DNA from: Serinus canaria
Taxonomy: Eukaryota > Chordata > Aves > Passeriformes > Fringillidae
Length of the DNA: 64,000 bases
Direction: 5' to 3'
NCBI RefSeq assembly: GCF_022539315.1
Contig: NC_066315.1
Span: 19,443,649 to 19,507,648, forward strand
Below, one piece after another: positions 39,001-51,400 of the stretch (positions are counted from its first letter, which is position 1; each line of letters opens with the position of its first letter). Both the position numbers and the translations under genes were made by a program. Under the pieces are notes generated by a model that saw nothing but the letters and a program-made list of their open reading frames with translations, was not told the origin of the DNA and did no database searches.

Positions 39001-42000
39001 ACACTGTTTCCTGTGCATTTTCCACATTCCTTCCAAAAGCATCAAAAAATGCACTTTCTTGAGACCTCTCACCACCTTAATCTCATCTGCAACATTGCTT
39101 GCACAGTTCAGCTGCAATTATTTCTGGGGTTTCCAAGCTTAAAGCCTTCTACTATTCCTCACACAATAATGTGGCTGCATTTTTTCATCTTCCTTCAAGA
39201 TCTGCTGAGGATGGAAGAGAAGAAGTAAATACTCCAGGATGACAACAGATTTTTTCAAGAAAGACATCTGTGGCTCTAAATGTGCTCTGTCTTCAATATT
39301 TAGTCACCAACTTTAGAAAGCCTGGATTCTTCCAGTCTACTTCCTATAGCAAGGGCCAATTTTAGGGTGTCTTGTACTACAGTCCCAGATTTTTCCTCAC
39401 AGATTATAGAGCAAAGAAAATAAATATCTTTGTGTAAAAAATGTTCAGGTAATAATTTTGAAGGGATAGAGTTAGCTGCATTCCCACAAGGCATATACGT
39501 GTTTGTGAGCAAGTTTATCCAGAGAAAAAGAAAGGCTAGCAACCATTTTGTTATTTAGAAGATTCACACTTGCTCCCTGCAGTTTCCTATTCTTGCTTTT
39601 AACTCTACTCAGTGTTATTCCTCTTAAAACTTCTGCATGTCTCTCAGAGACCCTGTGACCCCTGTGCAGCACAGCAGAGGTCAGAGAGACCTAGACTCTC
39701 CCTGGCTGGGCGCATGTGCTATTGCTCGTGGTGATGTCAGAACTCACCTATGAAGGGCAATCTCTGAACTGGTGGTTCCAGCCACTGCTCTCAGTGGAAT
39801 GCACTGGAGGCAGAAGTTAGCCAGACTTATAAACTGGTTTAAGGATGCCCTGCTATTATTTCAGAAGAACTTTTGCTCACTGCTGCACTGTGCAACCAAG
39901 AACGCCTGAGGGAACCAGTCTGGCTTTCCTTGAAACAGGGCAGTCTGTTCAGACAGCACATCCTTCAGGACTCTTCCACACTCACAACCTGTTCAACCTG
40001 TTGGTCTGAGAAAAAAAATTTACAGCTATTTATCCTTCTTCTCCATCTCTCTCCAAACTTGTCAGGACTTCACCTAAACCGAATAAACTAGGAATCAGAT
40101 TCTAGTCAAAATTACTCTTCAAAAGAAAAGTGCATTATAGCACCTCTCCTTTCTTAAACCCTCTGCAAGAGAAGATTGTGAATTTTTTCTTCCAAACATC
40201 CCAACAGTCCCATAAATGTGACAGGAAATACAGTTTGAAGCCTTCTTGGCAGAATTCTTTTTTTTCAGTGGTTGGGTTTTTAGGTTTTTTTTTTTTTTTT
40301 TGTTAGTATAGGTGAGGTGAGTTCAGTGAAAATGAAATTTAAAAAAATGAAGGTATTTGGAATCTATGTGATGCGACAGTTGACATTTCTATTATTTTCC
40401 ACAGCATCTAGATATTTGTACTTTTAATCTTGTTTTGAGAACTCTGCCTCACTGCTAGGAAGAAACCTGTGGGAAAGATATGTCCTTCAAATTTCACTCT
40501 TTCTTGCCTGCCACATGCTGGAAATCAATGACAGCAACAAATTCTGCCCTTTGTAACACTTTCCATACTACATATAGAAGTGGAAAAAGCATATATAAAA
40601 ACCCTAAAGAAATTATCTTTTGTTTCATCTTCCCCTTTGTAGATTTGTCAGCCTACTGAATAACTAAATTTGGCAGAAAGGCTGATTTATTCAGCTTGTG
40701 TTTACAATTCCTGCTTTTTTAACTAGCTGAAAGTCCAAATGCAGCAATAACAATTATTGGTTGCCTTGGAAACACATGAACTATGCATTTGTGCCTTTCT
40801 CAGTGTATATGCTTTTTTCTATAATGCTGTACCACAGGTCTACCAAAACTTGTAATTTACCAGTTGGAATGAACACAACCTTCTACAACTCAGTTGTTTA
40901 GCAACTGCTGATGGCCAAATTCTTCTTTGCCCAAGGTGCAGATGACTTTTGACAATTTTGATTCTGACCAGCATCACTAATACGTTTATGAAACAATGTG
41001 GTTTTTGTTTTCCCAGCAAATATTAAAAAAGATAAATTTTTTCCCTTATTATAAAATTAAATGTTTGCTAGAAATTCTTTTTTATCCCCTTCATGTCCAA
41101 AAATTTTTTGGCTTGGAAAATTGAGCTAACAGATAGCATGTTGAAGGACATTCCTAAACAATTTCTTTATACTTATTTTCATATACTTTAAAAGTCTTTA
41201 CCTTCCCTACAGCGTACTTGTGACTCTATTGTCAAAGAGAAGTAGAATGTCCTTTACATTACTTCCACATAAATCATACCACAGTAGCTACAGAAATATC
41301 AACCAAAAATCATTGGTGTCAGAACAGACTAACCTCGTGAGTCTCTCATATTATCAAAATAGCCTTAGCATCCAGTCTAAATACACTCCTACCCGTCAGT
41401 TTAGCACAGGAATGTATTTGCATTATTAGCCAAATAATGATAAACTGCTTACTTTCTCAGTTAAAGTCACATCTCAGTTAAATAATTAATTGTATCAACC
41501 AAACCTCACTTCCATTACATTAACCAACAAAGCTCCCTATAGCAAGGGCTTCTAAGCCATCTACATTCAGTTTCGCTTTTTTGCTTTCTCTACCAAAATA
41601 TCTGAAACCAGAAGAGTAGAGAACACTATTTTCTAAATGGCTTACGTTCCATTTTCTAAAAGGCACAGACATGAACTCCAGGCAGGCTTGCCCTGCTCCA
41701 AGAGCTCAGGGAGAGCAGGGCAGCCTCGGGGTACTGGTGCTGGCACCCATGTGAAGAGAATCCCACAAAAGGAGGGAGAAAGTTCCCTACACAGAACTTT
41801 GTGGAAACTGGGCCAAGATTTAAATACTGCCTGGACCTCCCAGAAGGCATTATGTTACTTAAAAATATGAAGAACCAAAAACCTAATTAGATTTGTAGCA
41901 TAGTGTTCAGGCTCCCCAGGTAGGAGCGAGGAGCTTTATAGCTTAGGCTGAAAAGCTACAGAATGCCATTTTACTGCTGCTCTGTGGCTGGCTCCTCAGA

Positions 42001-44011
42001 ATACAGTATTACACTAATAGGAGCAATTACACCTTCTTCTGAAGTTTCTGAAAATCCTTGCTTTATAATCTGAATGGGTTTATTAATGGTATTTATTACT
42101 GTAAGTGACACATGATAAAATAAAGATCCTGAAGAGTAAAAGTCTTTGACTGAGATGTACAAATAGACATAGCAGTCAGGTCTCAAGTTCATATGCTATG
42201 GAAATGACCCAATATATTTATGATTTTATTAAGACAGAAAAAACCTTGATGTATGCACGATGTAAAATCCTCAATTTTCTTCCCTGCCCATTATGCATCT
42301 AGATTTTCAAAGGTACTTTATGAGAAACTATTCTAAACAGCAGGTGATTCTGTACCTTATACTGATAAGAAGGAAAGCAATTTCCCATTAGTTCCCAACC
42401 ATCAATCCTTCTGAAAAATAAGCTTGAGTGTAAGCTTAAGGCACAATGCTTGAACTAGAAAATACTCAAAGGGCATTCCAAGCTATGCCAGAGCAACTGC
42501 CATTTCTTATGTGAAATGTGATTTCCAAAAGCTTTCTAGTTGAAAAAGGCTTTTAGTAAGGCAATAATTACCTAGTGCATGCACAAAAAAGGGAATTAGT
42601 TTCCTTATTTTCAGAAAAAAAATTCTCATGCCACTAAATGAGGTAATTTTTTTTTTCTCCTCTGCACAAGGATTTTTTTGATTATCAGGTCTGACTATCA
42701 ACAGTTATGTTGATTTGTGAAGAACTCAAAAAGATGGCAAAAATATAAAACACTGACCTTTCAGAAAGCAATATACTGTGTTATATACTCTCCAATGCAT
42801 ATTGATCATCTCCTTACCTACTTCAATAGAAAAACATAATTAAATTTAAGTTGAGTAGGGTACTTGCTATTTTTTCACAGCTTGGGATTCTCTACAATGT
42901 CCCCAGCTGACATCATCATTAGTATGAAAAGATACTCAACAACAAAAGTCAAGGACAGAAGGTGACTCTCCAGTTTGATTCTGCCTTTTTTCCTGGACAA
43001 ACCTGCTCATAGCTTCAGAGAAATCAAGATGCTAATGCCAAACAGATTGGCATTTTGGATGATTTCTGTTTTAGGCAGACAAATCTCTCCATGACCTGCA
43101 CCTACAGAGGTATCATATTCCAGATAGAAGGGTTATGATTTTTGCACAGATGTGCAACTGATTATTATGGGCACCTCACATAAGTCAGAGCCCTCTTCTT
43201 TTGTCCTGATCATATCACAGGTCAGATAAGGAGAGCACAAAATACCTACCACTAAGAAATAAGACAATAAAAAACTCCATCTCAGTGGTGGAGTATTCAA
43301 ACTAAGGAAAACTGATAGAAAGGATGCTAACTAGGATTTGCTAAATTAAGACAAAGTGTCCAAATCTTTAAGAGCAACAATAATACCCACAACTTCTCCT
43401 TTGGAGTTGTGCATAACCACTAAGAGTTGGTGAATTTATATTCCCCAGATTTCACCAAGGCAGTATTCATTAAAGAAGGTAATCTAGTCAGTGAGCCTCA
43501 ACAAATCCTTACCTGCATGTAATTATCTGGCCTGCCTACTCCCATCATTTCTACTACTTTCATTGCTAATTATTTTCTTCTAATGAAAATCAAGAGACAC
43601 TTCAAGAAGAATAATTTCCTTTACTTGTCAGCTCCTTTTGCCTTTCCCTTTCATTAGCTCTTGCTAATGCCTGCTGCTCCAAACAATCCTCCCAGCACAA
43701 ATATCTCAAAGCTACTAGATTAAATTTCTGAAAAATGAAGTCTCTGCCACCCTTACAACATTTTTCTGACCGATTTAAAACTTTTTTATATGTTATTCTA
43801 TTTTTTTAATCTATCTCTATATATTCTTACCTTTTTTATGTAGTGCCAAAATCTAGATCAATTTCTAAAGAAAATGGCAGCATGATTTAATATTTCTTCA
43901 GTTGTTAAATAACTTCTTGTAACTGAGTCAAAGAGAGTACTTTGCTGACAACTAGTCACTACTAGAATATTGCTTGGTTTAGATAGCTGGCATAAAACTT
44001 TTATTTTTTCT
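36087..44011. other. Non-coding, unique, no gene seen
   Basis: The longest frame outside repeats lies here (38773-39228 plus, 151 codons), overlapped by a 95-codon plus frame and a 105-codon minus frame. The peptide is unrecognised and has no splice-site or promoter context I trust. Small GC-richer patches occur near 38.0-38.2, 39.65-39.8 and 41.65-41.85 kb. No transposon seen. Confidence 0.66.
40285..40301. repeat. Poly-T run of 17 in a T/G-rich stretch
   Basis: Seventeen T bases preceded by GGTTGGGTTTTTAGG. This is the reverse-strand equivalent of the A/C-rich tracts seen elsewhere in the window. Confidence 0.96.
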
Positions 44012-44214
44012 TTGAGTGAAACTCAATATTAGGAAGCATTTCTTTACTGAGAGGGTGGCTGAACACTGGAACAGAATTCTTAGAGAGGTGGCCAACGCTC
44101 CATGCCTGAGTGTTGAATATTGCCCTTAATAATATAGTTGTCCAGCCCTAAATGGGTCAGGCAGTTGGGTAATCATTGACAATCCCTTCCAACTGGCACC
44201 ATTCTAGTCTATTT
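44012..44214 (+). mobile_element. CR1 LINE 3' tail, older subfamily wording, joined to an AAAT array
   Basis: The plus strand reads AATATTAGGAAGCATTTCTT, TACTGAGAGGGTGGCTGAAC, ACTGGAACAGAATTCTTAGA, GAGGTGGCCAACGCTCCATG, then GTCAGGCAGTTGGGTAATCA and AATCCCTTCCAACTGGCACC, ending ATTCTAGTCTATTT. This is the CR1 variant with the 'GGTCAGGCAGTTGGACTAGATGATC' ending and a TATTC/ATTCT-type terminus. About 200 bp remain, clearly diverged. The (AAAT)n microsatellite starts within 10 bp of its 3' end, so the array may have grown from the element's terminal repeat. Confidence 0.9.
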
Positions 44215-44220
44215 AATATG

Positions 44221-44247
44221 ATAAATAAATAAATAAATAAATAAATA
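44221..44247. repeat. (AAAT)~7 tetranucleotide microsatellite
   Basis: 27 bases of AAAT repeat immediately after the CR1 3' end at 44214. It may have grown from the LINE's terminal repeat. Confidence 0.97.
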
Positions 44248-45433
44248 GGAGACTGAAAAAGTCCTAAACTGCCTTCCCACGGGAAGTGAATGGTGCCCAG
44301 CAATGCACATCAGGGCTGTTACATTCATTGTGAGAGATGGAAGGTGAGAACCAAAACCTTGACTCATGTCTCTTATTGGCCTAAGGGATGTCAAGCACAG
44401 CAAGATTCTGTTGAGCTTGCATTTGGAGAAAGCCTGCTTCATTGAGAGTAATTAACACCACAGTGTTTTTTTCTCTAGATAATGACTCCTTGTCTTGCCT
44501 CTGAACACTGCTCTCATTTTACTGACAAAGTTCCTACCAAGCTCTGCATCATGCCACCCATGTGGAAGCATAGCTGTGGGAGCACTGATATCTGGAAGAC
44601 AGAGGGGACAGCTCTGAGAATGGTCTGGAGTGACTAAAATGAAATCCCAAAAGGAACCTGGATGATTTTGCCACTGTGTCAAAAGATGGCAATGCTCAGC
44701 ATTTTGTTGGTCATTACTTTGCTTTAAAATAACCAAGAAGCCAGCAGCTAAGTCAGTGGGCTAAGACCACTGTGAAGGCTTTGATGTAGAGATATGTATA
44801 TTTCATTATCAAACATTATCGGATGAATCCCTACTTTAGCTAGTGCACATTTTTAAAAGATAGTTTTCTAGTTTTCAAGCTCATTGCATGTAAAACATAA
44901 ATATCCTATAGCTATCTCTCACATTGTCCTTACATTGTCAAATTCAGACATGTAACATGATTTGCAAAAGCTAAAACAAGCAAACCAGAAGTGTGGTATG
45001 AATTTAGATGCTTAACTTAACTGGTATTTAAGAACCAGATCTTTTACCCTATCTTGAATGAATGGACAAGTAAAAATAATCTTGACAGAATGATACATGT
45101 TTTATCAGTTTTTCATCAAAACTACATCCAAATATTTAATATATGGTTTTCACAATATAATTCATGACAAAGACATACATAACCCACAAATACATTACTA
45201 CTTAGCAGCTGTGTATCTCCTCCCATCATCCTGAGTGTTGAAAACTGAAAAAACAAACATATTGTCTTGTTATCCTTTAAAAGGCATAGATGGACATGCT
45301 CTCTTTCTTTTTTTCATCTGTCAAGCATTAATCACTGCCTTAGTTGCAAATGAAACTTTTATTGGGAAATTCTAATCTTGGTTTATAGTAAATTCTTTCT
45401 CTTTGCTCCATGTATCAGGCAAATAATATAGGT
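44248..45433. other. Non-coding spacer before the palindrome
   Basis: Unique AT-rich DNA. A 94-codon minus frame (44452-44736) has no recognised domain. Confidence 0.7.
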
Positions 45434-45527
45434 TTTCATTAGGTTTTGCATTTTATAATATATTATTTCTGTATTCTGCCTGCAGAATACAGAAATAATA
45501 TATTATAAAATGCAAAACCTAATGAAA
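45434..45527. repeat. Perfect 46-bp inverted repeat with 2-nt centre (94-bp palindrome)
   Basis: The left arm (45434-45479) is the exact reverse complement of the right arm (45482-45527), with only CT at 45480-45481 between them. I checked all 46 positions and found no mismatch; pairing breaks at 45433/45528. The arms are AT-rich, with TATAATATATTATTTC in the middle and TATTCTGC...GCAGAATA at the centre. As DNA it can extrude a cruciform; as RNA it would fold into a 40+ bp hairpin. It is not part of any repeat I recognise. It could be a recent fold-back inverted duplication, a hairpin-RNA source or an assembly/library artefact. Confidence 0.97.
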
Positions 45528-46447
45528 GGAGTGCAGTGTTTCTTGTTCCATCACATTCCTGGATTTAACCAGTGTATAGAGAAGAAATGCCTGATGTCTG
45601 CCCCTGACACTTCCCACTATTACATCAGTGAAAACAGAATGTTCTTCAGGCCCTAGAATACATGCACAAAATCCAAACATACTGCTTCTTAATCTATATC
45701 AATTGAGAAGGGGAAAAAAACCCTCTTTCTTTACCCCCAAAAAACCTATAGCTCCTCTGGTATCCCTTCACATACCTTTTGAAATTGAGAGTATGAATCA
45801 ATAATGGAAATTAAATGCTGTTCCTTAAAAAAAAAATACAAAGCAACTTTATTTTAACTCTTTTTAATTGAAGATGAAACAAAATATCAGTGTTCAGTAT
45901 ACTTCTGACTAGGCTTAGTAATAGACTTTGATAAGACAGAACCTGCACTAACATTGAAAAATTACTGTATTAACTTTATTTCCCCCCACTTTCTGCTTCT
46001 ATGCAAAGGGATGTTATGGTTCTTATATGCATCAGCAAGATTTGTACAGCTTCCTGATTTTTTGGATGAAGAATGATCACAGTGAGTGAGCAAAATCATG
46101 CCAAATTAATGAGGAGTCAGTAACACACATGCTGACTAGAATATCTGGCCCATTCTTTCATTCTCTACTACATGAACTGCAATTTCTGGCCAAATCCTCT
46201 GTCTGTACAAAACAGGCAGAAAGGAAAAAATGTTAGATGTGTGCCAGCCTCTTCAGCCTTGCAGTGACAGGATGTCACCTGGCAGCTGTTTCTCTAACTC
46301 CTCCAATTAAGTATTCTTTTGAACTGGGATTCATGCAAATGTTTATGTCAATAAAACTTTAGGACAAGCATCAAATGGGGGATGAAGCAAGAGCCTTCAA
46401 AGTAAATAATTTAAGTTTGCCCCTGGGACAATGGATGGAAAGACAAG

Positions 46448-46490
46448 GGAAAAAAAGCCCCAAAACCAAAAAATTCTTTTTTTTCCTCCA
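46448..46490. repeat. A/C tract followed by a T/C tract
   Basis: GGGAAAAAAAGCCCCAAAAC is followed by CAAAAAATTC and then T8-CCTCC. The A-rich and T-rich halves give a weak fold-back around AAAATTCTTTT. It is low-complexity DNA without a recognised element. Confidence 0.8.
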
Positions 46491-48430
46491 AATTTTTCCT
46501 CAGAAACTATTATAAATCTAAATTTAACATTGATATGGATGGAGCTACTCATCAGCTTAAACAATTTTAGCTAGATCTTTTCCTGCCAGTCTTTATGGAG
46601 AGCCAGGGAGAATTTTCCACACTCCAGAATGTTCTCTATTCCTGAAATAGGTAGCAGATTAAAAGCTTTCATAGGTTCAAATAAACCAAACCAAATAGCA
46701 ATACAAGTTAAATGATAAGCCTTAGCAGTTGGTACAGGAATAAGTTATTCAACATGGTTCAAAATTCATTAGTATCCACATGTGAAAAAAAAGCATTGAT
46801 TAAATGAAATCCAAATAAAATGACAGAAAGATTTTCAGTGAAAATATAAGATTATTTGACTGTATTCTTTTATTTTACTGTCTACAATCTCACTATGAGC
46901 TGTATTTTTTTCTCCCTATGAAGATTGCTTTCAAACAATGAAATTGAAATAGTATCAAGTTTGACATATAATGAGGTTGGCATTAATACTAGCTAAATCC
47001 TTCAGATGTCTAATGTTGATATGTATAATTTTCTTCATAGTATATTCATACTGGAAAAATCTAAATTGTTTCTCTCTTTTTTTGATCTTTTGTTTTCTCT
47101 TGTGATGGTTTTGCTGCTTGCATATTCCAGCATTATAATAATGACCTAGAATAGAGAGCGGGTTGTGCAATTCTCCTATCTCTTTTTTAAAACCTGTTAT
47201 TTAAGTTTCAATACTCTGATTGACTATTGGATCTTGCCTAGAAGCAGAATTCCACAGCAGAAGACACAACAAAACTTAAGCACAAACAGCAGCTTTGAAC
47301 CAACCAAAGAAACACAAAAGGCTGCCAATATGTGAAAGTTTAACCTTATGGGATCCTCACTCTTGTTTTCTTGTTTTCACTCAGACAAATACAAAAACTC
47401 CAGGGAATTCTGTGCCAGATGAAGTGAAAGACAGATTACCATTTTATTATAAAAAAAGTCTTTGCTAAGTACTAAATCAATACTGAGAAAAAGCAAAATT
47501 ACAGGTAAGAAAATTATTTTTTCTTTTTTCTGTGTTATATCCACTTTTGTGGGCAGAAGTAATAATTCATGGGAAGTAGCAAAGAATGACCATCATTTAT
47601 CAACTGCACAGAAATGGTGATGAAAGAGTAAAGTAAAATAACTCTTCCTTCCTCTCCAAACCTCAAAAAGGCCTGTTTTGAAGATTTTTCAGTACGTGAA
47701 AATTTGTGAAAGACTTGTGTTTTTCTATATGCAAAAAAGTATGGGTTTTTTTTCAAATTTATACCATATAATTTCTGAGTATATATTAAATATTCTAGGG
47801 AGAGCAAGAAACAAAAAGAGGAGAATTTTAGACTTCAGCTTTCATACGGACAGGCTTCCCTTTTCACGCACAAAGCAGATAAAGAGTGTATGTATGCAAA
47901 GCTTGGTTTCTACTAGTAGGAGGCATCTTCCTTTCAAAGGTGTTTCTGAGAGGACTGAATGATTTGATATCTAAATACTATATTTAAATACAGTTCTGGT
48001 AGAAAACTGAGTTTTCTCCACCCAGAAGCATCATAGCTCCTCATAATCAAATACCTGGCAAAACTGAAATCTGAAAGGATGCTCCCAGATTGACAGCTTT
48101 CCTGCCTGAAAATAATGGAGCAATTTGGCCTGGCAAATTACAGCACAGTTTTATATAGATTTTTCATGAAACTGCCATATACCATAGGGGATGCAAAAAG
48201 GCTTCTTTTAGGTTTGATTGGTTTAGATAGAAATTATTGTCATGACTACTCCCAAAACCACAAGATGCCTTTCAAAAATTTTGAAAAATATTCATACCAC
48301 CATTAGAAAATACCAAAAGAAGGTAAAATAACCACATGCTTTTGGTTGAAATCAGCCATGTTCTGGAAAGGCCTAAGAAGTTACAGGCAGGTTTTTTAAT
48401 ACATCAAACCATTAATACTGGTTAGTAAGT

Positions 48431-48457
48431 AAAACAAAACAAAACAAAACAAAAAAA
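48431..48457. repeat. (AAAAC)5 microsatellite with short poly-A end
   Basis: Five perfect AAAAC units followed by A7 and CC. A similar but shorter AAAAC/AAAAT array lies at about 14104-14127. Confidence 0.95.
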
Positions 48458-51400
48458 CCACCTCTATTAGTGCAATACACCTCAGTACATGCTCCCTGTC
48501 TGCTCTGAAAAAAGTTATCTTAATGAATAGCATAATGGGAAAGAAAAGATATTGAGGAGTGAAGATAAAGTACAGTTAGATTTGGTGGGGGTAGGTTTAC
48601 CAGATCAGGCTTTCAGAAGCCATGTCTCGTTCAAGCTCCTTGAAAAAAGAGTTCCAAGTTCCCTCCCAAAGGCAAGTAATATCTTAATATCTTCATTATT
48701 GTCCCACTAGCTACTAGACAAGACACTCCCTGGATGCTTTACACTACATTGCCAGATATAACCATAGTGCATACTCTGTGCATTACTCCTGATGGCTTGA
48801 ATAGTAGAGAGAAAAAAAAATCTTATAGCTTTTCTTGAGAAGATTTCAAATTCAATTTCATTTTCAAAAGATGAGCATATTTACATAATTAACCACCAAT
48901 CTCTGAGGGAGGAAAAATGAGTTTGTTTTGCTTTTTTTTATTTGGTTTCCTTTGTTGTGAGAAGGCCTCAATAAATCATAGAGAATAGAAAGAGTTCAGG
49001 GGATGATTAAAGATGAAAAAATAAAACAATTCATTTAGAAAGCACTTAGAAAAGATTTAACTGAAGGTTGTTTAGTACCACCAGAATGCAAACAAAAAAA
49101 ACCCTGCACTATAACAATTTGTAGAAGAAATAGTAATTAAGAAAATAAGTTAAATGCATCTGTAAAGAAAGGTGTTTGCTCCATCTCTCTCAGCTCTGGG
49201 ATACACCTATCAAATGCTGAATCAGTCAGACCCTCAAAAATAAACAAGTTTTAAATCTACAAATTCATGGGAGACTTAGATTTTCTTAAATTCTCATGTA
49301 ATCAAATACAACTGATCTAGAATATATATTATGTAATAATCTGCAGGTACTCTTTCCAGCCTCCCCTGGCTTTCTGAGGGAGGATGTTTGCCAGATAAAA
49401 GTTGGGAGCCAGGGCAGCTGTCTGAATTCAGAGCCAGAGTGGTACTGAATAAAACAGCACAGGATGTGAGTCCAACCAAAACTCTTTTGGGTTATACAAG
49501 GTACCACACTTGCTAAATAAAATATGAATTCAATTATTTTATTTGTTATTTAAAGAATTAGTACTTCAGGATTGGCTGAGCAACAAAAGCAACAAAATTC
49601 TTGTTCAACAAAACAACAGTTATCCCTGAGGAGTAATTGCAATATGTGCTCTAATTCTCAAATTTGAAACTCAGGGTGGTTACACAACCTGGAATTCAGA
49701 ACATCTGAAGGACACTCACAAACATATCCATTATTTACTGTTCTAGGAAAAGGCATGAACACGTCTGGCACCTTTGACCATCTGAGTTCCAGAGGCAGGT
49801 TGTATCACAAATAAGCACAAGGCATTCACCACTAGCCTGGCCAGCTCTCAGGAGCCCATTCATGTAGCACTGCTCCACTGCTCACTGTTCTGATTGATAT
49901 GCTTTTATTTTTAAGAAAAATTTCCATGAGTCTTAGGTTTTATAAAGTCCCTGGGCTTCCATCTACAGCACTGAAGGAGGGAATACAAATGAAGAAAGGT
50001 CCCACTATTTTACAAGGAGATAAAGACTGGAGACAAAGTCTTGATCTCCAGTAAGTAGTTAGCAAGGTTTCTTGCCTTGGAGGAACCCTAACTTTCCCCT
50101 AAGGCCCTTCTGACAGCACACATAGACTCAGACTGTCATAGCTGACATTTTAAAGTGGAAAGACAAGCACATAAAAACTGTTGCCCATCTGTTGGGATAT
50201 CAACTCAAATACAACTGTTCCCACTAATCTTTGCTCTGGGCCTATTGAGATGATGTCATGGATTCCTCTGCCTCGGTCACAAGGCCCATTTAAGCAACAA
50301 TAGTCAAGATTTGGCCAACAGTATTTATTCAGCAATAAAGCCAACGAAAATGCATCAAACTAAAATGATTTGAGAAACCTAAAAGTGAGTATCTTTTCAT
50401 ATATTTCACAGAATGTTTAGAAAATTGAGGAAGCAGAGATATATGACATCCTTCTGCATGAAAGAAGCTTCAATTAAACCTCAGATATTCTTGCCAGATA
50501 TTTGTTTAATACATTCTCAAGTATCTCTACCAGTGGAGAATTTCCATGTCATTAAGTAATTTACTGTAGAGCTTAAACTGCTCATTAAGCCACAAGGGTT
50601 TCCCTAACCCTCTAGTCTGATTTACCTTATTGCCATCTAAGCCCTGCACTGCTTTTCCAATCCACTATGGACAGGAAGAGAAAACTACTGCCTTTCCCTT
50701 TGCAACTGCATTTTAAGCACCTAAAAAATAATTTTGTGGTCCTCTTCAGTCTGATACCATTTTAGTAACCAAGCTCCTTTCACCTATCTCTCCACTTTCC
50801 AGACATATAACATCCCATTTGCTACATATTTGCTTTCTCTTTTGGTCTAGTTAGATAGCTTACCTCCTTTCTGAAAGATACAGTGTGCAAGCCTGGATGC
50901 ATGATCCCTGTTGAGAATGTATGAGCTTAGAAGAGAATAGACAGCCTTATCTTTTTTTTTTCTCTTCTTAACATCCATTTAAGCCTTTACAATTTCAAAT
51001 ATGAATCCTCTTCCTCACTCATCTTTCTCATTCCTGTAATGCTTCAGTCACTGTTCTGAGAAAGACACTCACAAAGTTTCACATAGAATTGGCTTCTATT
51101 TCTTTCAGAATGCTGCTCTCATTTGTCATGATCATCCCAAATACAAGACTCCATTGTATTTTTAAGCCTCTCACCTTTGCTTCATCTGCAAATTCAGTAA
51201 GTATTTCTCACCTGATATCGTGGAATTGCTCCTTTCTATAAGTTTCTTTTCAGTGTTATAAAATCCATAGCTGGAACAAAATATCCCTATTTCCCTTCCA
51301 TTTTATCCTGAGCACTTCCCCTCCCACCAGACATACTGTCACCCAAGCAATGTTCCTGGTTTTTCTAACTGTGTTATACAGTAAGTACTAAACCTCTCAT

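Noticed and set aside
38773..39228. 151-codon plus-strand open frame
   Set aside because: No recognised domain, no trusted splice or promoter context, and overlapping frames on both strands. By a rough hand estimate about one frame of this size is expected by chance.
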